Origin: Pythium myriotylum
Taxonomy: Eukaryota; Oomycota; Peronosporomycetes; Pythiales; Pythiaceae
Assembly: GCA_023091665.1 (NCBI GenBank)
Contig: JALJCQ010000003.1
Coordinates: forward strand, 1,054,001-1,118,000
DNA length: 64,000 bases
Reading direction: 5' to 3'
Shown here: positions 1 to 11,314 of the stretch, piece after piece
Layout: every line of letters starts with the position of its first letter
Position numbering within the stretch: the first letter of the stretch is position 1
Translations under genes and position numbers: made by a program
The notes under the pieces: model-generated
Database searches by the model: none
What the model saw: the letters and a program-made list of their open reading frames with translations, nothing else
What the model was told of the DNA's origin: nothing

Positions 1-1334
1 CGACACGCGGCTCGCGTATGCCGACATCATCGTAAGCGCACGCGACTCGGTGGTCTCGGTAGCCATTTCTGACGAGGGATTCCTTCAATCCAGGGCGAGG
101 AGAGCTTGAACGGCAACCTCATCAGCGCCGGCCCCGTGCTTGAACGGCTCGATATCTTTGGTGCTGCTGTCGCTGAAAAGTTCGTCACTTCATTTACAGA
201 TGCCCATCACGTGATTGTCTAACGAAATCGAAATCCCTATTATGGTGCAGTGTCGCCAAGAAGGCCATTGCGACGATGTCGGTGGATCGAGTCGACATCA
301 CGAACCAGATCGCGCACGGCGATTTGATCCGCCTCGAGGGTGAAGTGCTCAACACGGGGCGCTCTTCGCTCGCCGTCCAAATCTCTGGCTTTCGACACGA
401 CCTCGAGACTGGAAAGTACATTCACACGCTCAGCGCCATCATGTCGTGCGTCGCGCTTGACGAGAACAAGCGCCCTGCACCCGGACTTCCAAAGCTACGT
501 GACGACGAAAATCCCGAGTATTTGGAGAAGCTCGAAGCGACGACGGCGCAACGAAAGGATCTCTTTGCTCGCTGGCAAAACGTCCAAGACATGGTGGATC
601 AGATGCCGTATATCTCGCGGGATATGATCCATTTGTTTGACCAAAGCGAGAAGACGCATTTCATCCCCATTCCAGATACGCTCATCGAAGTGCAAAACTC
701 ATTCTTACCCAAGCATCTTAACCGAAACAACACCATTTTCGGCGGCGAAGTTCTCACATGGATGGTGCGTGACCCCTGGGATCCCCACCAAATTATTGCT
801 GACATGACAATCCTCCTCAGGACAAAGTGGCTCTCTACTGTGCCCGGAACTTCACCAAAAACATCAACATGGTCACGGTGTCGATGAACCGCATCTTCTT
901 CAAACTCCCCATCACGATGGATGACATTGTCACCATGAATGCTCGTGTTTGCAGCGTCCGGTGAGTACAGCTAGTACTGTTTCGACTCATACCATCGAGG
1001 CCTTACAGTATGAACGAGCAGCCGTCACCATTTGGAAGTTGAAGTGGAAGTGTTCGTGGAGCGCATCGGTTCGGGTGAGCGCCGTCCGTCGCATACGGGG
1101 TACTTCACGGTTGTGAACCTCGACCGGTCGTATCGTCAAAAGCTCATTCTACAGGGTCTGGAGGTCGACGAGAGAGACCAGGATAGCATGCGACGCCTCC
1201 TCAAAGCCCAACACCGCTGGCTCTTCGATAACGAAGACAAGCAGCTGCTCTGTCTTGAGCCGCTCTCGCTCTCGACGCTCAAGTCAACAGCACCATCGCG
1301 CAGCGGCTCGCCACGTGCGCGCAAGCTCCTGTAG
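1..1334 (+). CDS. Acyl-CoA thioesterase, double hotdog (ACOT9-like), copy 1, 5'-truncated by the window edge
   Basis: Hydrolyses acyl-CoA to free fatty acid and CoA; the two-hotdog layout and length resemble mitochondrial ACOT9. Exons inferred from GT-AG sites and alignment with the two paralogues downstream: <1-31, 94-179, 251-764, 821-960, 1022-1334; all phases agree. The N-terminal hotdog includes a VDRVDI/GEV segment near 280-350. The C-terminal hotdog carries the family signature [14 protein letters not shown], interrupted by an intron between WM and DK. It ends with the strand LEVEVEVFV and an HTGYFTVVN segment. The start codon and first ~20 residues lie outside the window. Read without splicing it looks broken by stop codons, but splicing restores one frame. 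The substrate is unknown. The family call is firm, the subfamily less so. Confidence 0.82.
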
Positions 1335-1630
1335 CCACCCAGAGCCATGAATCTATAAGAGGGAGTTCTCTGTGCTGTTGCCGTCTCGCCTTGATTGCCG
1401 TCTCAACAACGCGCTGAAGAGCAACTTGTGGTTGCAGTGCGCTGAGCTCCTCCTCCTGCCCTGTCACTGAACGCCCACTCCACCAATCAAGACTCTCTAT
1501 CATGGCCACGTCCGTTGCGTCCAAATTCTTGTCTCTCGTCCCATGTCACAGAGAAATCTCGTTGCGGGCGTGCCTCTTCGGGCTTCTTCTTCTTCATTGA
1601 CCGAAAGCGCTCGTGGTAAGACAAGGCAGC

Positions 1631-3010
1631 ATGCTTCAGCGCGTGCTCAGCAACGCGCGCGATGCGTGGCTGCGTCGCAACATGCCATCCACCGTCCGCG
1701 CCCGTGACTCGCGGCTTGCCTTCACCGAGATTCTTGGAGAGGAGAGTCTCAAGGGCCAAGGTCACTTACTGCCCACGGGACCAATCCTCGAACTAATGGA
1801 TGTGCTTGCCGGTTCGATTGCCGCGAAGTACGTCCACCCCACATCTCTAACTTCCGTTTAGGCGCTCCTAATCACATTTTGTCTGCGGTATAGCGTCTCC
1901 AGGTCGCCGATCGCAACCATTTCCTTCGACCGAGTCGATCTCATCAAACCAGTCTATCACGGAGATCTCGTTCGCATTGAAGGCGAGGTAATCTCCACAG
2001 GGAGTTCGTCGATGGCGATTCAGATATGTGGTTTCCGTCACGACTTGCAAACGGGCAAGTATCAACATACCCACAGCGGCATCGTAACCATGGTCGCCAT
2101 CGACCGCTTCGGACGCTCCCGGAAGGGCCTGCCGCAACTCTTTGACGAGGAACGAGCTGATTATTGCGAAAGTATGCGTGACACTGCCAGGAAGCGCCGT
2201 GATCTAGCTGCTCGGTGGCGTAAAGAGCAGGAAGATATTGAGCTCACTACCCGGAAGATCTCGGCAACTGAGATTCAGACTATTCGCGACGGCAAGGAGC
2301 AGTATGTTTCAATTTCCGACACGCAAATTGAACTGCGCAAGTGGTTCCTGCCGAAAAATCTCAATATCAACAACACGATGTTCGGCGGCGACATTCTCAC
2401 GTGGATGGATAAGGCAGCGGTCTACTGCGCGCGGAACTTCACCAAGAACGAGCGCATGGTGACGATCGCGATGAACCGCGTACTCTTCAAGTTGCCTATC
2501 CTCGCCACCGATGTCGTTACACTGAATGCTCGCATTTGTAACGTCAGGTGCGTGAAGGAATCTGCCGTTTTGCATTGAGAAAGCCTAACGAGTTTGGTCG
2601 CTGTAGACGCTATCGCCTCGAAGTGGAGGTGGAAGTGTTTGTGACACCCATTGGAGAAAACACATCACGAAAATCGCACACAGGGTACGTCGCTACATGC
2701 CCGCAAATCCCGTCGGTTGTTCTCATTTGGTGATGCGTGCGGCAGGTACTTCACGGTGTTAAATGTCGACGTGGGCGGCCATCTGAAGGAGATAACGAAG
2801 GGGCTGAAAGTCGACGAATCGAATCAGGACGAAATGAAGCACCACCTCAAAGCTCAGAAACGTTGGGAATTCGAAGAAGAAGACAACAATCTGTTACGAC
2901 TTGAGCCGCTGAGTCTCTCGGTGCGAAATGGATCCATCGTCGCCCAGACCAAAGGTGTGACGAGTGATACAACGCACATGGCTTCGTTCTTGCGAACCCT
3001 GAAGGACTAG
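1631..3010 (+). CDS. Acyl-CoA thioesterase, double hotdog (ACOT9-like), copy 2
   Basis: Complete 397-residue paralogue of the gene just upstream, about 300 bp away in tandem. Exons: 1631-1827, 1894-2547, 2607-2684, 2746-3010 (1194 nt, divisible by three). The start is the ATG that opens [11 protein letters not shown], matching copy 3 at 17309. This stretch is rich in Arg and lacks acidic residues early on, which suggests a mitochondrial presequence. The first hotdog holds the SFDRVDLIK and [10 protein letters not shown] segments, the second holds [15 protein letters not shown]. It lacks the first intron found in copies 1 and 3 and the intron in the WM-DK motif of copy 1, but has an extra intron in HTG-YF. 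Likely a fatty acyl-CoA hydrolase; substrate length cannot be read from sequence. Confidence 0.87.
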
Positions 3011-3232
3011 TCGTGAGTTATGTTCAAACTATTCATGCTCTCGTCTTGAAGGACCCAATTACAGTAATAGAGCCTCGCAGTGTCCGCCCAAGACACCTCT
3101 TTGACATTTGAAAATGGCTACACATCGGCGTAATCGGTCGGCATAAACGTGATTGCGGCCATCACGTAAACGGAAGACGGGCAGAGGGAACTTCCAGGGA
3201 TCACTTCGGAACTCCCTCGCATCAGGATCAAG

Positions 3233-4186
3233 ATGACAGGACGGGTGGCCAACGGTGGAGGCGGCGCGTCGGGCGAGTCGAAGGCGCCACCGCTGCCTGA
3301 GCCAAGGACAATTCATGTCCGCGAGGGCCGCTGCATCGTCGAATATGTCGACGTTGCTCCAACAGATCCATCGACGAGCCAAATGACATTCGTTCTCATC
3401 CACGGAGCTCCTGGAAGTCTCCAGGACTACCGGTATCTCGTGCCATTGCTGAGCAAGCAAGCGCGAGTGCTTGCACTCAACGTCCCTGGGTTTGGAGGCT
3501 CGACCACGGTCCGAAAGAGCGACTACTACTCGCAGATTGCTGCCGAGCCAGCTACCCTCGCGGTCTCGGAGGCTCTATCGGTGCTATGCAAGAACGACCT
3601 CAACGTGTTCATCGTGGGCCATTCATTCGGCGGCCATACCGCAATCTCCCTCGCCCGACTCGGTCTCAGTAAGGCCCACCCATGCAGCGTCAAAGGTTTG
3701 GGGCTTCTGGCGTCAGCGGGCCATCGGCCACACCAGACCCTCGTTCCTCGCACAGCGACAGTCTTGACAACCATCATCAAGGCCGAGATACCACTTCTCT
3801 CGTGGGTCACGGCTGAAGTCACGCGGTGGATCATGTCGACATTCGTGGGCTTCCCTCGTCGGCAACCGCTCAACTACTACATCTCCGGATTGTATCGCCA
3901 GACCACGACCGACTACGAACGCGTGATGCGAGACCTCGCGACGTTGTCGGACGTACCGACGTTCTGCGCATGGTCCAAGAACGACTTCCATATTGAAGAG
4001 GAGCTGTCGCTCACGCTGAACGAAGCTGCCAAAGGCCCTGGCCCACGCTTCGCGTTTGAGCGTGGCGGTCACAACATCCAGAAGACGCGCGCACCTTTCC
4101 TGGCAGAAGAAATGCTCCGATGGTCGAGCGACGTCGTCCACGGCCGCTGTACGAGCCGTGACAATACGCCACGCGTGCTCGGGTGA
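3233..4186 (+). CDS. Alpha/beta hydrolase (DUF1057-like), copy 1
   Basis: 317 residues, no intron. Alpha/beta-hydrolase fold: an oxyanion-loop HGAPGS near residue 62, a VPGFGGS turn, nucleophile elbow GHSFGGH with the Ser at about 131, the acid in WSKNDFHIEE at about 250, and the catalytic His in GGHNIQKTRA at about 280. All three triad members are therefore present, so it is probably active. The HGAPGSxxDYRYL and PGFG segments recall the DUF1057 group of uncharacterised hydrolases. Substrate unknown; an esterase or lipase-like role is possible. Its tandem paralogue begins 291 bp after its stop. The N-terminus is Gly/Ser/Pro-rich without a clear targeting signal. Confidence 0.85.
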   Translation: MTGRVANGGGGASGESKAPPLPEPRTIHVREGRCIVEYVDVAPTDPSTSQMTFVLIHGAPGSLQDYRYLVPLLSKQARVLALNVPGFGGSTTVRKSDYYSQIAAEPATLAVSEALSVLCKNDLNVFIVGHSFGGHTAISLARLGLSKAHPCSVKGLGLLASAGHRPHQTLVPRTATVLTTIIKAEIPLLSWVTAEVTRWIMSTFVGFPRRQPLNYYISGLYRQTTTDYERVMRDLATLSDVPTFCAWSKNDFHIEEELSLTLNEAAKGPGPRFAFERGGHNIQKTRAPFLAEEMLRWSSDVVHGRCTSRDNTPRVLG

Positions 4187-4477
4187 TGAGTCTTCCTTGG
4201 GCTTCTCCTTCGAGGTGGACGTCGGAGCCTGCTACGTCTGCGATGTGTGCGCGTAATCTGCAAGAGCAATCTCTAACCCCTTACAATCGATAAATACGAT
4301 AATACAATCAACATCATATATGCTAATCTAAGAAAAGGCAGTTCCGAAAAGCTCTACAAATACATCAATGGGCCTCCACGCGTGACCACCTACAGAAAAG
4401 GCAAGTTGACGTGACCTCGCTGAGTGCACAACCATCGGTGACCCAGATCCCACGGGGATTCCCTCGGGTCATTCCCC

Positions 4478-5476
4478 ATGTTGTCGTCCCTACGACACTT
4501 CCGCGTCCGCCCGGCTTCGCGCCTCGCCTCCATGTCCCATCGCGCTGTCTCCACGGACGTCTCGTCCAAGGCGGCGTCGATGGAACCACCTGCGTTGCCC
4601 GAGACCAAGACGATTCTGGTGAACGATGGTCGGTGCATCCTCGAGTACGTCGACGTGGCGCCCCCGACCCGCGCCTCGGCGACAGTCGTGCTCGTCCACG
4701 GCTCGCCAGGCACGATCCGCGACTTCCGGCACCTCATTCCTCTGCTGAGCACGCGCACGCGAGTCATCGCCTTCAACGCTCCGGGCTTCGGCGCCTCACG
4801 AGCCGTGCAGCCCAGTGAAGCCTTCGCGCAGATCGCGGCGCGGCCGGCGGCGGAGGCCGTCTCGGAGGCCGTCACAAAGCTCTGCACGGACGATGAGAAT
4901 GTGTTCGTGGCCGGCCACTCGTACGGTGGGCACATGGCCATCACACTCGCCAAGCTCGCGCACGACAAGGCACCGCCCAACAACGTCAAGGGCCTGGTGC
5001 TGCTGGCGTCTGCAGGCCATCGAGCCCACCAATCAATATCGCCAAGGGCGAAGAGTGTCATGGTCACGATCATCAAGGCTCAAATTCCTATTGTCTCCAG
5101 GGCCACAGAACACTTGGTGCGGTGGATCATGACCAACTTCGCAGGGTTCCAGCGGGGCCAGCCCACGAGCTTTTTCGTGTCAGCGCTCGTTCGCATCACG
5201 ACGACCGACTACGCGCGCGTCATGCGAGACCTCGCCGCGCTCCCGCCCGTGCCAACGTTCTACGCGTGGTCCAAGAACGACTTCCACATCGAGGAAGACA
5301 TTTCTCAGACGCTGAACCAAGCTGCGAAAGGCCCGGGCCCACGTATCGTCTTTGAGAAAGGCGGCCACAACATCCAGAAGACCCGTGCCGACGTGCTGGC
5401 CGAGGAGCTGCTCAAGTGGATTGACGACGTGGTCCAAGGGCGGCCGATCACGACCACCATGCAGTCCAAGCTGTAG
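4478..5476 (+). CDS. Alpha/beta hydrolase (DUF1057-like), copy 2, probable mitochondrial presequence
   Basis: 332 residues, no intron; tandem paralogue of the gene at 3233. Triad: Ser in GHSYGGH (about 147), Asp in WSKNDFHIEED, His in GGHNIQKTRA. The first ~24 residues (MLSSLRHFRVRPASRLASM) are rich in Arg and Ser and free of acidic residues, as in mitochondrial presequences; copy 1 does not have this, so the pair may differ in location. An internal Met at residue 19 is an alternative start. Base use is more GC-rich than in copy 1. Substrate not known. Confidence 0.85.
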   Translation: MLSSLRHFRVRPASRLASMSHRAVSTDVSSKAASMEPPALPETKTILVNDGRCILEYVDVAPPTRASATVVLVHGSPGTIRDFRHLIPLLSTRTRVIAFNAPGFGASRAVQPSEAFAQIAARPAAEAVSEAVTKLCTDDENVFVAGHSYGGHMAITLAKLAHDKAPPNNVKGLVLLASAGHRAHQSISPRAKSVMVTIIKAQIPIVSRATEHLVRWIMTNFAGFQRGQPTSFFVSALVRITTTDYARVMRDLAALPPVPTFYAWSKNDFHIEEDISQTLNQAAKGPGPRIVFEKGGHNIQKTRADVLAEELLKWIDDVVQGRPITTTMQSKL

Positions 5477-5899
5477 ATCGTCGTGCGGAGGCGCTGGTGG
5501 CGCTTTTCGCCGTCGTGTCCATTGACTTTCCAAGCGACGCGAAAAGGATATGTCGGTTGGGTTCAATTCTCATCTCCCTCGGAAACCGACTCCGTTAACT
5601 CTCACCTTTCTTGAACCTTGAACGGACTACTGATTGACTTGACATCAATCTACTGATGTAGCGTAAGAATTATACGAAATTCAGCTTGCAACAGGCGACA
5701 CATCGACATTTAGTTAACCATATCAGTAGGCTGAGGGGTCTTGAAGTCTCCTCTCGCGCTGACCATCTCACATCGAGACACACCTCGGCCAGCTGGACGG
5801 CTCCTCGACTGCGACAGTTGCGGCGCAATCGGCTCAGCTGCACGGCACGCAAGTTCTTCATTCCGACTCCCGACGCGAACCGCCGACGCCACCGCCGCG
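5477..5899. other. Intergenic region, 423 bp
   Basis: Between the stop of the second hydrolase and the SDR start. It is AT-richer around 5600-5710, consistent with a terminator/promoter junction. No gene, RNA or repeat recognised. Confidence 0.5.
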
Positions 5900-7130
5900 A
5901 TGGACTCGCTCGTGCTGCTCGCGCTGCTCTGCGCTCTCGCGATCGCTTCGCGCCGTCTCTGGCAGCGTCCGTTCTCGCTCGACAACAAGGTCGTGGTCAT
6001 CACGGGCGGCGCCAGCGGCATCGGCCGCGCGCTGGCCGAGCGCTTGTGGGCGACGGCGCAAGGCGTGACGCTCGTGCTGCTGGACGTGGACGTCGCCGCG
6101 CTGGAGAAGGCGAAGACCCAGTTGGACAGCACCGCCACGCAAGGATCGAGCGTGCTGACGTACCGATGCGACGTGTCGAAAGAAGAGTGCGCCGGTTGCT
6201 CTGTGGGCGAGCTGGAGAGATTTGTCTAACGAAGGATTGCGGTGTGATCGCAGAGAGGTCGCCCAGTGCATCGCACAGGTGCGAGAGGCCGTGGCGCCGC
6301 GGAAGATCAACGTCCTCGTGAACAATGCAGGTGAGTCAGTCGGCCGTCTTGCACTTTCGCCGTATGAATACTGATGATTGCGCCGCTTAAGGTATCGTTA
6401 ATGGACGCGACATCTCGGACATCACTCCCCAGCAACTTGAGCGGATCTTCGGGATCAATGTCTTTGCGCACTTCCACCTTGTCAAACATGTACTGCCGTC
6501 GATGAAGGAGAGCGAATGTGACTGTATGATTGTCTCAATCTCCTCCATGGTACGAAGTTGCGATTCGGAAGTGCGAATTCGTGATAACATCTATGCATCG
6601 TTTCGCAGTTTGGGCTCATGGCGGGCGGCAAGCTGGCCGACTACTGCGCTACCAAAGCTGCTGTGATCGCCTTCCACAACTGCTGTGAGTGTGGCTACCA
6701 ACATGTTTAGAACTTTGAAGGGCTCATGAATGCTCGCCTTTGGTGATTAGTGCGACTGGAACTTGAACGCGACGGATTTGGTCGCAAGATTCGAACCTTG
6801 TTGGTGTGCCCACTTGGCGTCCGCACGGGCATGTTTGATGGTATCTTCGAGAAGGACCACGGAATCTTCAACCTACAGGAAGTACTGGCTCCAATGCTGA
6901 CCCAGAACGAGGCTGTATCGTCCATTCACAATGCGATTCTCGACGGCAAGCTTCAAGTACTTTCGTGCCACCCAGGGTTTGTGGGGACTTTGATTGAGTG
7001 GACTACGCCAATGGTGCGCATGCTACCAATTCCAATCCAAGATTACTTAGCACGAGCAAGCGGAGTCGTTCACGGCATGGACTCGTTCGTCGGTCACGCC
7101 GGAAAGTCTGTGTGTGTGAAGAGTAACTAG
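5900..7130 (+). CDS. Short-chain dehydrogenase/reductase, membrane-anchored (SDR16C-like), copy 1
   Basis: 327-residue NAD(P)-dependent oxidoreductase. Five exons: 5900-6194, 6256-6330, 6392-6549, 6609-6684, 6751-7130 (984 nt in frame). The start is the ATG opening MDSLVLLALLCALAIAS, a hydrophobic N-terminal anchor. The cofactor motif TGGASGIG is followed by a CDVS acidic segment, NNAG, the catalytic Ser in VSISS, and YCATK (active-site Tyr and Lys). The tail from about residue 205 (RTLLVCPLGVRTGMF) is typical of lipid-droplet/ER enzymes related to HSD17B11/13 and RDH10. That makes a retinoid, steroid or lipid-alcohol substrate possible but unproven. A paralogue with a matching exon structure lies at 11315-12728 on the other strand. 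The first intron (6195-6255) was chosen by phase; its acceptor is the least certain. Confidence 0.85.
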
Positions 7131-7211
7131 GACTAGTAACAAATACGACGTATACATTCAGCTCTCATGAAAAACAGAATTTGAAAATTGCACACAAAAA
7201 TTTGCATGATC

Positions 7212-10139
7212 TCATTCTTCCTTCGCCTCTTCAACTTGGTCCTGCTGACGCAGCCATGCATATGATAGTTCATGGATTCGCTGCACACTGCCATCTGCCG
7301 TTCTGAGCTTATCTTCCAGAGTTGCTACTCGATGCTGCAGCATTCTATTTTTCTCGATGACAGTGTTTAGCTTTTCTTCGAGGTCTCGCACTATTGTCTG
7401 CGGATACAACATTGGAGGAGTAAGGGTACGAACGGCGTCAGCAGGTTGGGGGGAGCTGGAATCGTCAGGGAACATGCTAGAAAATTGTAAACACGTTAGA
7501 TTCCAATGCTGAACCAGTTCGTTGCGCTGTACCATCCGTATCTGTCCTTGACGGGAATTCTACCCCGTCAAAGTCATCAGGAGATAGCTGGTTGTTGTGG
7601 GAAGAGCCAAGGTTGGCCTGGACTAGTACAGGCGATTGTAGCTCGCTCGCCTGTGACTGGGCCCCTTCCATCATGCAGAGTAAATACTACACACAACACA
7701 CCTGTCTTTCTTCTGTGGAGAATCGTCTGTCTCAGTCCGCTCACCCGATGAATGCCGAATTTCCTCAAGCATGTCATGAATTGCTGATATCTTGGTTTCA
7801 AGTAAGCGAATCGCATTGTGGTTTGATCGTCCACTCTTCTCAATAGTTTCAAGAACTTCAGCACGCAGCTGGGGTATGAGCTCTTCCAAATTCTTCTTGT
7901 ACATGTAGGCCTGGGCTTCCGACCAGGCAACTCGTTCTTGGTCCTTTAGCTTCTCCTCTTCAAATAGTTCAAGCTTCTTCGTCAACTCGTCGTAACGTCG
8001 TGTCATTGAATCCAACTTGTCCTCAAGCAGCTCGTTCTGTTGCTGCATGAATACTTGTTGATTCATCAGCGTCTCACGAATAGTATTTGAGCGTTCGTCG
8101 CGTACAATTGACGTCAATCTAGCAATGTTGTGATCCATGCGCTGCTGTTGCTGCAGCAACTGAATCATTGTTGTCTGCAATCCGATAAGCTCAGGCGATG
8201 AGGACCGCCCCTCAGACACGCCAGCGACCGGTTCAGCTGGTGGCGTCTTGCTTTGGCTAGAGTTCTGACTCTGACTCTGACTCGAGCTCTCAGACTCAGC
8301 GCTGCCCAATCGTTTCTTCTTCATGGATGGTGAGTTGTGCTTAGCCTCAGCCTCGGCCAACCGCCGTCTTCTTGCTGCGACAGCTGCAGGCGTGTAACTC
8401 GAACCAGCCTGAGGAGTGACATGTCCTACATCCGGGCCTGACTTGGGTGGAACAAAATTTGTTATGTCTGTGAGCACGATACCCCCTTCAGCTGAAGACC
8501 TGGAAGAAGATCTAGCCGTTGAAGTGCTACTTCCGCTTGAGTGGGGTCGAGGCAAAGTCTTGCGAACGATTTCCAATTCTCGAGTAGATACAGTTGAGTC
8601 AAAATTGCGCGATTTCGCTGGTGGAGGCACAGTAACCAGCGTCATCTCGAGCAAATACAGATCATTCATCCACTTATTGGATCCAGCGTAGCCACCGAAA
8701 ATGATAAGTTGTTGCTGTTGATTTGCAGCTCCGTAGAAGATCGTACTGTGAGCTGTCCGAGGGGATGGGAATTCTTGCAAAGCCAGATCAGACTCAAAGG
8801 TTAGTTCTCCTGAACGCGTTGATGAGCTTTGGCTAGTTTGTTGGCTATCGCTATGCGATTTATCACGCTTTGACCGTCGCTCACGGCTTCGACTGGTGAC
8901 TTGGCCTGCGAGTAGTTTCCATGTTTTGGTTGACAAATCACATAACAAGAGATCGTTGCGCCGAGAAGTCCTTCTTCCACCGAAGAAAAGGAGATAATTT
9001 GGGGAGACGAAAGTTAGAGAGTGGTTAATTCGGGGATCCGGTTTGTCCCCAGCACACTTAATCGTGTCCCATCGACTCGAGCGAACGTCATACATAAACA
9101 GCCCTCCGAACTGCGTCTCCAATTTGCAGCCTCCGTAAAGAAAGAGTTGGTCCTGTGTCGTGCTTACTGTCATGTCGGCAAATGCACGAGGGTACGGCAC
9201 ACTGCCAGTCGAGTTGACTTCTCTCCACTGGTCCAAAACGACGTCGAAATAAAAGAAGTCGCCATAGTAGTCGGTGGCGCTCACGTTCTTCCCACCAAAA
9301 CAAAACAGTTGGTCACCGACAAGCTACAATTCAAACAATCGTGTAATGACTCCGTGATATAGCATGGGATGTCCACAACGGATGTTACGTACAGCACTAC
9401 AGTGTCCATTTCGTGCACGTGGCTTCCACATACTCTTGATTGTGCGGGGGATCCACTCGCCCCGAAGAAAAGGCTGGTTGACACGGAGCTCATCGATACG
9501 CATCTCCTCCATGTCAAAGCTTCCACTATCTTGGCTTTGATCACCTTCTTCAGCACGTAACAAAACATTTCCAAGCACGAGGACGCGAAAGCCGCGCTCC
9601 TTCTCGTCATCCGATGGGACGTAGTGCATTGTGAGATGGTCTCGACCCCATCCCAAGTGGTCATCGGCAGCTTCACGTGGACTGTCGCTGCTCACGTCCG
9701 AGCCATAGCTACTGGCTACGCGCGTCGCGTCGGCCGCGACTGGCGTGGTCGCTCGTGAGATGACCAGCTTCTTCCATTCGAAGGGAGGCCGAGTCTTGTC
9801 TCCCGCTTGCACGTCACCGCTGCCTTGGCTGCTTTTGTCATTCGCCTTTGCCTTCCTCTTGCCTTTTGATTTGGATGTCTCAGGCGCCGCGTACTGGGCG
9901 GGTTCGAGTACGTAGACTTCGGGGAAGTAAGTCTCGAGGTTGGATCCGCCGAACATGAGCACGCTCTTGGACGGCTCCAGCAGCGTCATCGCGTGGCCGC
10001 TGCGCGGCTCCGGCTGCTGGTCGCTGTCGCTGACGAAGAGCGGCGTCACCTTGACAGGCGGCCGCGACTCGGCGTCGGCAGGCGCGTCTCGACGATCCCT
10101 CATCATCGTCCGATGTTTCCTTTCCCTTCCTCCCGCCAT
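7212..10139 (-). CDS. Kelch-repeat protein with C-terminal coiled coil
   Basis: About 877 residues. Exons (minus): 10139-9393, 9323-7702, 7476-7212. The first junction joins NGHCSA to LVGDQLFCFGG and restores a kelch repeat. Kelch units with the FGG/YGG hallmark include VLMFGGSN, LFCFGGKN, LFLYGGCK, LLFFGGRR and LIIFGGYAG, so a beta-propeller covering the first two thirds is expected. A Ser- and Gln-rich linker follows, then a long coiled coil (residues about 640-780) and a second short coiled coil in the last exon. This layout suggests a scaffold, with partners unknown. The last intron (7477-7701, 225 bp) is much longer than others here. It has a good pyrimidine-rich acceptor and correct phase, but a small extra exon inside it cannot be excluded. 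Confidence 0.75.
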
Positions 10140-10266
10140 TTCTTAGACCGGCCCATCACCCAAAAACCCACACGAGATTGTGATTGAAACCTTGATCCCA
10201 ACTGCTAGGTTTATTTTGCAGTTGGTGTAAAACCAGAGCGAGTCCCCCCGCCAGATGAATGACATG

Positions 10267-10968
10267 TCAGACATGCTCGAGGTAGATCTCGAAGGCGTGG
10301 ACGCCGTCGGGCGTGAACTTGGCTCGCTGGGCGAGGATCTCGTCGCTCGTCATCTCCAGCACTTCGTCCACTTCCTCCGCCTGCAGCGCCAGTGGACCGT
10401 CGTACGTGCACTCGAAGATCTCGCCCCAGACGTCCGTGCGCTCGTCGCAGTAGTGGAAACTCGCGATCGATCGGAACGGCACACCGCGCACGCCCATTTC
10501 TTCGAACGCCTCGCGCTCGCAGTTCTCTTCCATCGACTCGCCATATTGAACGACTCCGCCTGCCATGGGGTCCAGAAATCCCGGACAGTAATCCTTGATC
10601 ATCGTGCGTCGTTGAACAAGGAACTTGCCGCTGGCGCTCAGCACTCTCAGGCGAATTCACGGTGGTTTCCATGGCACATGACACAGCACGGACCTGGATT
10701 TCTTGATGACAATGTAGGTCGCTCGATGAGGCAGCTTGAATTGCCGCTAAGGACACCAAACGTCAGTTGATATTCTCGCGAATCGTGATTGCGCAACGCG
10801 AATGTTCCAGACCATGACGGCGCGGTCGGACTGCCCGACGACATTGTTGTGCTGGTCGACGATGCAAACCTAATAGCGCGGGAGTCAAGCTCGTGAGCAG
10901 CGCACGTGTCTTCCGCTCGGCGACGGTCGCGCGCGGACCTGCTCCTTGGCGTTGAGTGTGGTCGCCAT
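10267..10968 (-). CDS. Nudix hydrolase (YfcD/IPP-isomerase-like)
   Basis: 172 residues from four exons (minus): 10968-10939, 10869-10813, 10746-10694, 10645-10267 (519 nt in frame). The complete Nudix box spans residues 77-99: G77, E83, R91-E92, E95-E96 and G98 fit GX5EX7REUXEEXGU, so metal-dependent pyrophosphohydrolase chemistry is expected. The upstream LPHRATYIVI and FLVQRRT segments match the YfcD-type subgroup, related to isopentenyl-diphosphate isomerase. The first exon codes for only ten residues (MATTLNAKEQ). It was chosen because it gives a clean ATG and splice phase, and joins to VCIVDQHNNVVGQ, the expected first strand. Substrate unknown. It lies between the kelch gene and the second SDR, all on the minus strand. 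Confidence 0.8.
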
Positions 10969-11314
10969 GGTGGACGGATGCTGGTGCCGATGCGTGGCGA
11001 TTGGCATATTCTAAACCTATACGGAGTGGGTTTTATCAGAAATAGTTTCTGATACCAGCACACATGGATACACATGCGCCCTCCTCTCTCAAAAATGATG
11101 GCTTCGCAGCTGCGGCAAAACACGCCATTGGGATTCAGTTTCCATTCTCTGTTGTGGGTGTACACCCTGCGCAGGGATAGGGCCAGAAGGACAATAATAG
11201 CAGGTGCGAGGGAGTTCTAGTATATGGCAGGTCCACACACGGCACGTTCGTCTGTGTTGATTACGACCACTGGGGGAATCATCGCGACCGATGTTGAAGT
11301 CGGGATCAATCAGG
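10969..11314. other. Intergenic region, 346 bp
   Basis: Lies 5' of the Nudix gene and 3' of the minus-strand SDR, so it should contain the Nudix promoter. No gene or repeat recognised. Confidence 0.45.

Noticed and set aside
276..887. Thioesterase copy 1 as a frameshifted pseudogene
   Set aside because: The apparent stops fall in GT-AG introns whose removal keeps frame and matches the paralogues at every junction.
7536..7580. A 22-bp intron near GACGGGGTAG in the kelch gene
   Set aside because: Too short to be spliced. A single 7477-7701 intron gives correct phase with better sites.
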